A stretch of DNA of 64,000 nt from positions 2,356,001 through 2,420,000 of the forward strand of contig JAPFFF010000014.1 of NCBI GenBank assembly GCA_039105265.1. The letters run 5' to 3'. The number at the start of each line of letters is the position of its first letter. Position 1 is the stretch's first letter. Of the stretch, positions 52,278 through 61,832 are shown piece by piece. The translations under genes were made by a program, and so were the position numbers. The notes under the pieces were generated by a model that was not told the origin of the DNA, did not search any database, and saw only the letters and a program-made list of their open reading frames with translations. Origin of the DNA: Tritrichomonas musculus (Eukaryota > Parabasalia > Tritrichomonadida > Tritrichomonadidae).

Positions 52278-53696
52278 TTATGCAGCAAATCCGACACGTT
52301 GAAACACCTTGAACTCAGGCAAACAAATATGCGTTTTATTTCCATAATTATTTAACGCTTTAATAGCTAATATATTAAATCTAACAGCAAAAGGAAGACT
52401 GAAATTTTGTCTCTTCATACTTTGATCATTAAGATGGAAAACATTTGAAGATATTTCAGTGTCTCCTTTATTTTCTCCTTTAACTTTAATGTAGAAATCA
52501 TGCATTAAGCAGCTGTTATGAGGAACCTTATCAAAAGCAATTTTACTAAAAACAGACTTTTTAGAAGAGTAAAATGTAAACTCGGCTGTCTTTCCAATCG
52601 CCTCCCACATTCCACTCCGTCCTTTGGGTATTGATACAGATGCATAAAGATCACTAAATTTTCCAAATGAGGAAGGCCGATATCTTATATCTTCGTCATC
52701 AACAATATGATCTAAATATATTTCAACTTCTGATTCATGCGTATTGAGAATTTCATCAAAAGCATTGGAAATCGAGTTTAATGTATCATTTATTTCATTT
52801 TGATACTTTTTAAGTTGGCTTTTAATTTTAGAGAGTTTTTCATTCACAACTTCGCCATCAATTGGCTCCACTTCTGTTGAAATAGATGGATTGGCATCTA
52901 GTGAAATTGTTGGTCTAGATGTAATTTTTGGTGTTGGCACTGGAGTGATCAATGGTATTGGAGTTGGAGTAGGAATCGGGGTGGGCGTTGGCGTAGGAGT
53001 TGGTGTTGGAGTAGGCGTAGGTGTTGGAGTAGGCGTAGGTGTTGGAGTAGGTGTTGGTGTTGGAGTAGGTGTTGGTGTTGGAGTAGGTGTAGGTGTCGGC
53101 GTAGGAGTAGGAATTGGCGTAGGCGTGGCTGTTGGAGTAGGTGTAGGTGTTGGTTTAGGAGTAAGAGTAAGCGTTTGAGCAGGAGTTGATGTTGGTGTAA
53201 GAGATGGAGTTTGAGATGATACAATCGATTGCATTGGTGCTTCGTTTGCTGATTTTGCTATTTCATCTGACGAAGAAGCATGAGTTGAATGCGATTCAAT
53301 ATTTAGTGCTGGATATGGAGTGGAAGTTGGAGTTGGAGTTATTTGTATGATTTCGATAAAATTTTCTAAAGGAGTTAATGAAGGCGTTGGAATAATTGTT
53401 GGCGATGACATTATAGTTGATTCTGCAGTTGGTGTTTCATTCGATATGAACAAATTATTTTGATGAAACATAAACCTTTTTATTTTGATAAGTGCACACA
53501 GGATATATCGCACAAAATAATAAAAGTAGCCAAAAAATGTTGAAGATTTTGATTGCGTATGATGATTTTCTGGACTATCTGTTTTTGAGGCGTTATTACA
53601 TGCGAGTAATAGAATAATGAAGGACGAAAAGAAAAACATAGTAAATATATTCTTAGATCTAATAAAATCAGAAAAACTTCTAAGGAAAGAGCTCAT
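52278..53696 (-). CDS. SUN-domain-like membrane protein with Pro-Thr repeat spacer
   Basis: A 472-residue protein. Order: a short N-terminus, a membrane segment (FFFSSFIILLLACN, about residues 20-34), a Ser/Thr/Pro-rich region, a tract of PT/TP dipeptides (about 165-255), a short coiled coil (about 280-320) and a C-terminal domain (about 335-470). The C-terminal domain has the SUN pattern: FGKFSDLYAS, then SGMWEAIGKTAEFTF, CLMHDFYIKVKG, FSLPFAVRFNILAIK and ICLPEFKVFQRVG. SUN proteins span the inner nuclear membrane and pair with KASH proteins; some ER SUN-like proteins help folding. The stiff Pro-Thr tract could set a long reach across the lumen. The start at 53696 directly precedes the membrane segment. 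The main alternative is a galactose-binding-like surface protein. Confidence 0.6.
   Translation of the reverse strand: MSSFLRSFSDFIRSKNIFTMFFFSSFIILLLACNNASKTDSPENHHTQSKSSTFFGYFYYFVRYILCALIKIKRFMFHQNNLFISNETPTAESTIMSSPTIIPTPSLTPLENFIEIIQITPTPTSTPYPALNIESHSTHASSSDEIAKSANEAPMQSIVSSQTPSLTPTSTPAQTLTLTPKPTPTPTPTATPTPIPTPTPTPTPTPTPTPTPTPTPTPTPTPTPTPTPTPTPTPTPTPTPIPTPTPIPLITPVPTPKITSRPTISLDANPSISTEVEPIDGEVVNEKLSKIKSQLKKYQNEINDTLNSISNAFDEILNTHESEVEIYLDHIVDDEDIRYRPSSFGKFSDLYASVSIPKGRSGMWEAIGKTAEFTFYSSKKSVFSKIAFDKVPHNSCLMHDFYIKVKGENKGDTEISSNVFHLNDQSMKRQNFSLPFAVRFNILAIKALNNYGNKTHICLPEFKVFQRVGFAA
52965..53180 (-). repeat. Short-unit coding repeat encoding Pro-Thr
   Basis: Hexamer-like repetition of GGTGTTGGAGTA and variants on the plus strand, coding for alternating Thr and Pro on the minus strand. 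Third-position variation shows it is not a pure microsatellite, so selection on the protein is likely. Confidence 0.75.
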
Positions 53697-54021
53697 ATTA
53701 TGATGATTTTATAGATATGCGAAGCTCGGCAAGTTAAAATGATTTATGATAAAACATGAATTTTAATATACAAAGCAAATGTAAATAAAATATTAAATAT
53801 AAAAAGCTTTTTTTCAAGGGATATTGTTGGTATACAATCAAGATAAAAGCATTTTTTTATATAAAAATTTAAATAACAATTGAATTGAAAATTTATTGAA
53901 TAAATTAATCATAACAAAATTGACCAACCGAGTTAAAATTATGCAAGAAAAATATATATATAATTATAATTGGATTGCATATAAATTTATTAAATAAAAC
54001 AATTATATTCTGATATCAAAA
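53697..54021. other. Spacer before the tRNA relic
   Basis: AT-rich spacer upstream of the SUN-like gene. No feature recognised apart from a TCATCATAATATG context at the gene start. Confidence 0.4.
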
Positions 54022-54076
54022 TCGCTGTTTGTGTAATGTATCGTCCTTTTGCCAGGGTTCGATTCACGGCCAGCGA
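54022..54076 (+). pseudogene. Truncated tRNA-Gly(GCC)-like relic
   Basis: TCGCTG at the start pairs with CAGCGA at the end. Between them are a D-arm-like TTGTGTAATGTATCGTC, the anticodon-side TTTTGCCA and a T-loop GGTTCGATTC. The 3' half of the anticodon stem and the variable loop are absent, so the total length is 55 instead of about 71-72. The T-stem also has mismatches. It resembles a eukaryotic tRNA-Gly(GCC) that lost a segment; a tRNA-derived SINE is an alternative. Confidence 0.5.
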
Positions 54077-54116
54077 GATATTTTTATTTATTTAGGAATA
54101 TAAAATATAAAAAATT

Positions 54117-55071
54117 ATGCATTTATTTTTAATATTCGATAAATTAACTATACTAAATTATAACATCATATCACCTTTTATTAATCATATTTCAATGAAT
54201 GTTTCAAAAGATAATCTTGATAATGGACATCTTGATGATCTTGAAAAATTTAGAGCAAATGAATTGTTCACAAGAGGTAGATATTTGATGTTTAGGAAAG
54301 ATCATTAAGACCAAAAGAAAGAATTTTATCTTTTGAAAAAGGCAGCAGATAAAAGAAGCACACAGGCTATGAAGCATCAATTGATGTCCAGATTGCAAGC
54401 ATGCTAATGCAAAGACAAATACGTTCCTCTAGATAAGCAAGAAGCTTTAAAATATTTCAAAAAAGGAATTGATAAATTTTTTTATCTTTATTGAAATCTT
54501 TAAAAAGAAACTGAATCCAAAAAAATTTATCATCCAGAAGTTGCCAAAATCAAAGATTTAAGAGAACATGGCGGCACAAATTCAATGGTTGAATTGGCTA
54601 TCATTTTAGCAAAAAAGGAATTGAATATTACAAAGAAAGCATTGACATCACTGAATCAAGTTTTCATAATCTCGCCTTAAGATTGATGTATGAAGATGAA
54701 GATGTTTGCAATGTCTAAGATGCATCAAAATATACGAAAATGGCTGCCGACAAAGGCTGTGCAAGATCAATGGTTGAATGTGAAAATAGGATTTTCAATG
54801 AATTATGCTGAAAGTGTAAAAAAAATATAATAAAAGTGCTGATGGTGGTAAAGCTGATGGTATGCTTATGTATTCAAAGTGAGCTGCAAATTGATTTAAA
54901 GAAATACATGAAAATTGCTGCAGATTCAGGCAAAGAAAAATATTTTGAAACTGAATTCGAGTTCAAATCAGACAGAGCAGAACGATTGATAATAAGATTT
55001 TGGTAGATAATGCCCTAAATGATTCAATGTTCAAGGTTGGAAAAATCTTCCTTCATAGTGATGAAAGAATT

Positions 55072-55114
<43 letters not shown>

Positions 55115-55240
55115 GGAAGCTGTCAAATACATAAAAAATGCTTTTGAAATGGATTACATTGAAGCAGGATGGCTGTGTTCTAATTGATGAGAAATCAGCA
55201 GAATATTATTCAAATAAGGCTATATATATTGAATATTCTA
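54117..55240 (+). pseudogene. Decayed Sel1-like repeat gene
   Basis: Pieces of a Sel1/TPR-like protein in several frames. Recognisable units include YLLKKAADK and MKHQ (about 54330), QEALKYFKKGIDKFF (about 54430), SKYTKMAADKGCARSMVE (about 54725), LKKYMKIAADSGKEKYFETE (about 54900) and TEAVKYIKNAFEMDYIEAG (about 55113). Several stops and frame changes separate them, so no complete protein is made. Sel1-repeat proteins are scaffolds, numerous in trichomonads. A run of 39 A (55073-55111) lies inside. Confidence 0.6.
55073..55111 (+). repeat. Poly-A run of 39 in the Sel1 pseudogene
   Basis: Coding sequence continues on both sides. It is a mononucleotide expansion within a coding region, not a retrogene tail. 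Confidence 0.6.
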
Positions 55241-55441
55241 GATATAACAACAGATTGAATATTTTGAGTGTTATTTTTTTACTGATTTTTAATTTGTATA
55301 ATATTGAATGTTCTTCAAGTTTGTCTAAATTGTAATAATTTTGGTTCTGGCTGCAATAATTCAATTTGGCTGCAATAACAATTGCTAATAATTTATATAC
55401 ATTGTATTTACAATTTCGTAGCAATTGATAAAAAATTTACA

Positions 55442-55842
55442 ATGTACGACAAAATTCAATTTCAAAATTCAACAATTATTTATGTTGGCCATTCTATTGG
55501 TGGATTAATTGCTAAAGCAATTGGATCTAAAAGAAATGTACCTGCTGTTTCTTTTGAGACATTGGAATATTATCATTCACTTTTTCATGTGACAATTAAT
55601 AGTGATTCAGGTAAAGATTTTTCTTCAGAAAAATTGAAAATTTTTACTATTTTCAGTCCAACACAAATCTTTTCTGAAGTTGAAAAAACATCTATGATTA
55701 ATGTTAACTTGCCTAAATGGAAAGAAATTTACTAATACACAAATACTTATGAAACTTTTTGTATGGTTACTGCTGGTTGTGCGACAGATGTTAAATACGA
55801 TGAGTTTTGTAGTGCTATCATTGGGAGAAAGAAATTGCCATG
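55442..55842 (+). pseudogene. Lipase-like alpha/beta hydrolase gene fragment
   Basis: Contains the nucleophile-elbow motif IIYVGHSIGGLIAKAIGSKR, with the Gly-His-Ser-Ile-Gly core, followed by VPAVSFETLEYYHSLF as in class-3-type lipases, where a fatty-acyl substrate is held. Related coding (YETFCMVTAGCATD and FCSAIIGRKK) continues in another frame after a stop at about 55734. The N-terminal part of the fold is missing. It is a truncated, broken copy. Confidence 0.55.
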
Positions 55843-55859
55843 ACATAATAGATTATGGA

Positions 55860-57922
55860 ATAGATCGCGCTCTGATGATATATGAAATTGATATGACATA
55901 AAATCATTTAATGAATAAATAAATTAAAAAGAACATAAATTATGAATAAAGTAAGTTTCACATAATTTTTTTTTTTTTTAAGAGAAGTCTCATTTTGAAT
56001 TCTTTTTATTAGGTGTCCAAGGAAATCGTAGCATCTCATGATGTGATAGGGAATTGTCAAAAAAAAAAAAAAAAATTATATAAATATATAACTAATCAAA
56101 ACATATGAAAATATTTAATAATCAAATTTTAATACATCTGTTAATCTCAGAGAAAAATTGATTATAAGTGTGCCGATTGAAAATCATTCAAATTTTCATT
56201 GATGATTGCAAAAAAAGCTTTCATAAGAAATTTATTATTTGCACGATTGATATATATAAATGATTCATTTTAAAATAGCATGAAATTAAACAACTACTTT
56301 TTAAATGATTCATTATAAAATAGCAATTAAAAAAATTAATTAATTTCAACTCCATGCGCCGTAATTCCAAAATTCAGCATATACTATTTAAAAATAGGTG
56401 ATGTCGCCGTAGTTTACAAAACCGCCGAAGGGTTATTCTTCATGTTAAGAGTTTATTATTTCATTGAAAAAGTTTGTATTTTTTGAATCAATTTGATTTT
56501 TTCTTATCAAGCTCTTTTTGCTGTGAACAGCCTTGTATAGAGTATTTATCGCAATGGTTAGATTCACTATAATTGGTACCCAAAAGTGAACAGTTTGTAT
56601 TGCTTTCAAATGAGAAAATAATTATTTTATAGCAAAACAAACAATATACTATTTGATGCTATTTTGAATATTTTCATCATTAATAATGATTTATGAATTG
56701 TTTTTGTGTTGTTTTACTCCTTCTTCTACATGATTAATGTTTGGATAATAAATAAAAACGAATTTATAAAGAGTTTCTTTTAAAAATTTATTTGTTGGGT
56801 AAATATTTTCCTTTCTTAATAATTTTTGGAAGTCATTGATGTATTGCTGCATTTGAACAATGCATAAGAGTCACCAAAATATCTTGACCAAATAAATTCT
56901 CAAAAACATGAATAGAAAATTTAAAGTAAAATTTCACGAAAACGAGGATTCCACAAGTTTGTGATAAATTGACCACAAAATCAATGTATATAACAATTGG
57001 TGGTCAATTTAAAAAATAATTATATTTTAGGCCAGAAATTTAATGAGGAGAAGATAGGCATGATCAGTCAATATATATATGACTTTTAGAAGAATGCAAA
57101 TGAAATTATTACAGTAAATCAAAAGTTTTCAGAATTAAGAAAAATTATATCATTTGCTTAAAATACTTTGAGAGAAGCGCTCAACTTGGCAATATAGAAA
57201 AATTAAGCAACATTGAATATGATTATGAATTTGGTTTTGAATTTCAACAAAGTTTCTCCTAATCCGAAATGTATTTTTGCTATTATACCGGGCAATTGTG
57301 GCCTATCGAGTAACAAATTTGTTTGAAATACTATAAGTGTAATATACATTTACAAACATTGGTTTCTTTGAAATCCAATAAAATATTTTTTTTTAATTAT
57401 ATTCACTTTTTGTTTTATTGATTTATACTTAAAAAACAAAAGTTCTACTCTGGAGTTTCATGATTTACGGAATTTTTGCAAAAGAGCTAAACATACATGT
57501 CATGAGTAACGGAAAAAAAAATTACCCACTTTTTTCATTATTCATTTTATAGTAGTTTATCCCTATGTTTAAACAATGCACACAGCAATGAGAAAAATAA
57601 AACATATTTCAGAAACTCAAAAAGATCCTTTTCACATAAAATAATTATAAATATTTTATTGGGCATTCAATGACAAAAATTTTTAAATTTTTTGTCATAA
57701 AAAACGGACAATATGGAAAATTTACAACAATTTAAAAAGGTCATTCATTGAAAATATAAAGAAAATAATTTTTACATGATGTATGAAAGGTTTTAATAAG
57801 AATTTTATAAATTTTTAAAAAGGAAAAGAGAGAAAAAAATGAAAATTTTCTAGCATCAAAAATTTATGACATTTAAATTTTTTTGTAAATATGAAACCTT
57901 TAGTATCATATCATTATTTTAA
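55860..57922. other. Degenerate region with gene scraps
   Basis: No intact gene. A Sel1-like scrap at about 57170-57245 (+) reads SAQLGNIEKLSNIEYDYEFG. Short poly-T (about 55969-55980) and poly-A (56060-56075) runs are present. The segment 56330-56450 is GC-richer and unexplained. It looks like decayed multigene-family sequence. Confidence 0.35.
57911..57920 (+). promoter_or_regulatory. Initiator-like element of the kinase gene
   Basis: TCATTATTTT lies two bases before the ATG at 57923. A closely similar TCATTATTT precedes the permease gene on the other strand, at the same distance from its ATG. It fits the trichomonad TCA+1 initiator type. Confidence 0.5.
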
Positions 57923-58850
57923 ATGTTGCTTAAAGCACCAATGAATCTTTGTGGATACTATATATATAAAAACATTAAAGAAGCCAAACGTACACCAGTT
58001 TACAAAGCTATTAAAAATGGGGAAAAATTTGTTCTGAAGTTTTCATCAAATGAAATGATTAAGCATGAGTATGCAATTATGGCTCAGATGTCACATAAAA
58101 ATGTATTAAAAGCCAATGAAATTATAATCAAAGATGGTATCTATGGTTATGCAATGCCTTATGCAAAAGGGAAAACTTTATATATCTATCTCAACGAGTA
58201 TGTTAAGCAAGGAAGAATTATTCCTGAAATTAAAGTTCAATCCATAATGAAGCAAATATTTTCTGGCTTATTTTATATTCATTCATTAGGTTTAGTTCAT
58301 CGTGATATAAAACTTGAAAACATCTATTTCATGGATGAAAATTATTCTGATATTGTTTTAGCGGACTTTGAATTTACCAAACATTTAAACAACAATGATT
58401 CAATAGATTTTTTAGGAACTAATCCTTACAAGGCTCCAGAATATTTAAATGAAGATAGAACATGTATGTTTTTTTTTTCCAAATTTATTGATAAAAATTA
58501 TATTTTTATCAATAGATTTGATTTTTTTTTTAATTATCTAACACACAGATTCAAATAAGATTGATTGCTGGTCTGCAGGAATAATCATGTATTTCCTTTT
58601 ATTTAATACTTACCCTTTTTATAAACCAAATTATCAAGTTGATGAAGAAGAATATTGGGATGAAGAAAAAATCATTAATTGTAGTTTTCAATTTGGGAAT
58701 ATTCAGAGATCAAAATATGCTAAACATTTAATAAAAAAACTTCTTTGTGCAGATCCTCAAAAAAGATATTCAGCAGAAAAAGCATTAAATCATCCTTGGT
58801 TTTCAGAAATTACAGGCAATTCTAATGTCAGATTTGAAAAATCAAATTAA
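57923..58850 (+). CDS. Small protein kinase, interrupted by one intron
   Basis: A two-exon gene: 57923-58463 and 58549-58850, joined to 843 bases (280 residues plus stop). Exon 1 has the ATP-binding Lys (FVLKFSSNE), HRDIKLENI, ADFEFTKHL and GTNPYKAPEYL. Exon 2 continues at subdomain IX (IDCWSAGIIMYFLLFNTYPF) and ends HPWF. The start is the ATG at 57923. The kinase fold lacks its Gly loop consensus and the DFG motif reads DFE, so metal binding may be altered and activity is uncertain. It is closest to CAMK/AMPK-like kinases. Without removing the intron, exon 1 would end in a false stop at 58556. Confidence 0.85.
58464..58548 (+). other. Spliceosomal intron, 85 bases
   Basis: Starts GTATGT and ends CTAACACACAG, matching the trichomonad signature in which branch site and 3' splice site are fused. 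Removal restores the kinase frame (ACA|T...AT to ACATATTCAAAT) and the expected IDCWSAG motif. T-rich centre. Confidence 0.92.
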
Positions 58851-59820
58851 AGTAATTAATAAACTCTAAACTTTATAATTTTATAGGAGTTTTTTTTTTT
58901 TTTTTTGACATAAATTTTTTAAAATTTTGGGAAGTAAGTTTCAATAAACCAATGACCAAATTTAATTTAATTATTTGAATGGTAAAAGAATTCAAAATTA
59001 TATTTTAAATGTAAAAGGTGGAAATTTTTCAGAAAATATATGATAAATAATAATTTATATATAAACATTCATATATGTATTCTTATTCAGATCAAAGTGT
59101 AACCGGTGTCGAGGGAAGCTCAGAAATAAAATGATATTTATTATACTTAAAAATACACTTTTTCAATAAAATATATTTTTATTTATTGAGAGAATAAATA
59201 AAAATTTATTTTTGAATTTGATATTTAAAATAATTATATTGAAATATATCTGAATTAAAAATAATTAAAAATAATCATTCAATTTTATAATATTTAAAAA
59301 TAATATTGATTCAAGATTGTTGAAGCTGAAAATCAAAAAATATTTTAAAAAAAGTAATATTTCAATATTGAAGAAAAACGTTTATAACATAATTCAATTG
59401 CATAAAATAAAACTTTATTTTCAATTGATTAAGTTTAAATTGAGATGTTTATATTTGATTATTTTGATATTTGAATTAATAAATAAACGACAATATATAT
59501 CATAATATAACATAATTTTACTTAATTTATAAATGAGATCAAATGATATTACTTTATAAATCATAATAATTTTTTTTTTTGATATAAAAATAATCAGTTA
59601 TATTTTATGCAATTGAATAATTAGTTAAAATGTCATATTCAATTTCAGAATAAAAAATTCAATAAATTGAATATTCATTGAAATAAATAATCATTTCAAT
59701 ATTGAAACAAAACGTTCATAAGAATAATTTATTTATATAAAAAGTTTAAAAATTTTAATTCAATTTATGAAAATAATTAAAATTAATAATTTTTATTGGT
59801 AATAATAATGATGGTGTTTC
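58851..59820. other. AT-rich spacer
   Basis: Long AT-rich stretch with poly-T and poly-A runs. No coding or RNA gene is supported. It lies between the kinase and the convergent permease gene. Confidence 0.45.
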
Positions 59821-61338
59821 CTAATTTTTAACATGCTTTAAAGATTCAATAGCATCAAGAACTGCTTGATATGTTGAAAAAATGCAAGTTACAGCTCCAA
59901 ATAAAATGCACAAATATAATATCAAAAATAAAGGACAAAACCATTTTTCTCTTTCCCATTTATAAACTATAAACATCAAGCATGGAAAGATAAAATTGAC
60001 AATACAACCACCAAATGCACCGCCAATTGAAAATATTGGTTTCGCAGTTGGCAAAAACATTGCAAGGATTACAGGTATGATGCTATTAATTATAATTATT
60101 ACAGATCTTTTCCAGCCAAATAAATTTTTATTTGGATCAGTTTCCTTAAATATCGTATTACTCCAAAGAGGTATTGCTGATGCACTGAACATTGGATATA
60201 TACAAGAAACAATAACGAAGAAAGCAACACGACAAATTATGATCAAAATATCCTTTGAATTGAAACTTTTTAAAATGTTTCCATCTGTTTGATCACCAAA
60301 AATAAAATAACCTGTGAAACCTGAAATTACTACCAAAAGGAAACAAACGAATACACCAAGAAAAGAAGCAAATTTTCTTTTTTTAACTCCTGCGTTATAT
60401 TCTTTAATGGCTGGTAAGACTACGGCAGGAAGAGCAAATGCTAGTCCATATATTGAAAGAGAAGAAAATATTGACATATCTACTTTCCATAAACGACAAG
60501 TTGGATTAATTTTCTGCATTTTTGTGCAGTAATGAGCACATTTATATACAAGAACAATAACAAAATATAGAACCGATACCACTGTTGCATATGAAACATA
60601 TTCCAACACTTTATTGCTTCTTGGGATTGTTAACATTACAGGAACACAGAGTGCATAAATAAAGATCATTATTGCATGTCTAAAACGAGTACTAATATCA
60701 ATTCCTCCAATATCGAACCATGATGTAATCATGTCTCCACCAAGGATCAAATAAGCCGTCATACATGCATTTAAAAATACTAGATTAAGAATTGTAAGCA
60801 ATATTGAACCTGGCTTCTTAAGAATTGATTCTGTTAATTCCTGAAGGTTTTCAGTATGTTTCTTTTTAGCAAGAACAATAACTATTGCTGTGCATGCATA
60901 GGAGAGGAGCATGATAAGCAATAATAAAATTATGGAAGGAATTATACCTGTGTTGATAAATGTACTTGGAACACTTAGAATACCAGCTCCTAATTGAGCA
61001 TTTAAAAGTTCAAAAACTGTAACCAGTTTTTGAAGGGTTTCATTTATGTCGTTTTCTTCAATATTTGGATAGTATTCAGCTTCAGTATCAACATTTACTG
61101 GTTTTTCTTTTATGCCATTTATAGTTGAATATGGTGTATTAGATGGTGTCCTTGGAATCTCATTGCTATCAACTCGAACTGGCAATTGAGCGGTTTTTTG
61201 CTTGCTTACCTTTTTCGTGTTAGAAATATTTCCTTTTTTTTCATCACTTCCTTTTTCAGGATCACTTGATAAACTTATGCTATCATTTGAATTGGACAGA
61301 CTGATGTTTTCATCTTCACTATGATTAATGCTTGACAT
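59821..61338 (-). CDS. Amino acid/auxin permease family transporter (SLC38/AVT-like)
   Basis: A 505-residue multi-pass membrane protein. A polar Ser/Asp-rich N-terminus (about 105 residues) precedes a domain with about 11 membrane segments. The first holds the AAAP signature VFELLNAQLGAGILSVPSTF; others include LTILNLVFLNACMTAYLILG and AIPLWSNTIF. AAAP transporters move amino acids, often with protons or sodium, at the plasma or lysosomal membrane. Residues AGILSVP match the substrate-binding helix 1 of SLC38/AVT proteins. The ATG at 61338 is preceded by TCATTATTT on the minus strand. Which amino acids it carries cannot be told from sequence. Confidence 0.88.
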   Translation of the reverse strand: MSSINHSEDENISLSNSNDSISLSSDPEKGSDEKKGNISNTKKVSKQKTAQLPVRVDSNEIPRTPSNTPYSTINGIKEKPVNVDTEAEYYPNIEENDINETLQKLVTVFELLNAQLGAGILSVPSTFINTGIIPSIILLLLIMLLSYACTAIVIVLAKKKHTENLQELTESILKKPGSILLTILNLVFLNACMTAYLILGGDMITSWFDIGGIDISTRFRHAIMIFIYALCVPVMLTIPRSNKVLEYVSYATVVSVLYFVIVLVYKCAHYCTKMQKINPTCRLWKVDMSIFSSLSIYGLAFALPAVVLPAIKEYNAGVKKRKFASFLGVFVCFLLVVISGFTGYFIFGDQTDGNILKSFNSKDILIIICRVAFFVIVSCIYPMFSASAIPLWSNTIFKETDPNKNLFGWKRSVIIIINSIIPVILAMFLPTAKPIFSIGGAFGGCIVNFIFPCLMFIVYKWEREKWFCPLFLILYLCILFGAVTCIFSTYQAVLDAIESLKHVKN

Positions 61339-61341
61339 TTT

Positions 61342-61350
61342 AAATAATGA
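61342..61350 (-). promoter_or_regulatory. Initiator-like element of the permease gene
   Basis: Minus strand TCATTATTT, three bases from the ATG at 61338, the same arrangement as in the kinase gene. Motif-based only. Confidence 0.5.
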
Positions 61351-61820
61351 TTAGTAAAATTTTCATTTTCATATATAAAAATTTTCTTTTGAAATAGATA
61401 TGACATTTTTATTTATTTTCATTTATATCACATCCTTTTAACTTTGAAAGATTTTATAAGAATTATTATATTTTTGTATTTGGTGTATGATAATAATCAA
61501 TATTTATATAATTAACTATATAAATGAATATATCTTTTAAATTAACAAAAAAAAAAGCTTGATAAACACGATTCTTAAAGATATATTGACTTTATTTTTA
61601 AAAGAAGAGCATTGATAAAAATTTTCCATTTTATATTTATGATTATTTAATTTTAACATTTTAGCTAATAATAATATTATTTATATAATAAAGTAAATTT
61701 GATTTAAATATTCATAAAATGGTCATATGAATATAATTGAATGAAAAATTTAAGCCAAAATTTTTTTGAAAATTTATGTATAAAATTTTGGATATGTCAT
61801 TCATATAAAAAAATTATACT
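61351..61820. other. Divergent intergenic region
   Basis: Lies between the permease and the alanyl-tRNA synthetase gene, which are transcribed away from each other. AT-rich, no recognised gene. It must hold both promoters. Confidence 0.5.
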
Positions 61821-61827
61821 TCACTTT
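61821..61827 (+). promoter_or_regulatory. Initiator element of the alanyl-tRNA synthetase gene
   Basis: TCACTTT, five bases before the ATG at 61833. It matches the trichomonad initiator TCA+1-pyrimidine-T. Confidence 0.6.
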
Positions 61828-61832
61828 TTTTA

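Noticed and set aside
52891-53178. Long Gly-Val repeat frame on the plus strand
   Set aside because: It is the antisense shadow of the Pro-Thr repeat of the SUN-like gene. No start context or other support.
54117-54308. Intact small protein at the start of the Sel1 region
   Set aside because: Sel1-like sequence continues downstream in other frames, so this is the first piece of a broken gene.
56330-56450. Possible small RNA gene in a GC-richer patch
   Set aside because: No tRNA, snRNA or other signature could be identified by eye.
57923-58558. A 211-residue stand-alone kinase
   Set aside because: The last ~30 residues are intron translation. The splice signals and the restored subdomain IX in exon 2 show a longer gene.
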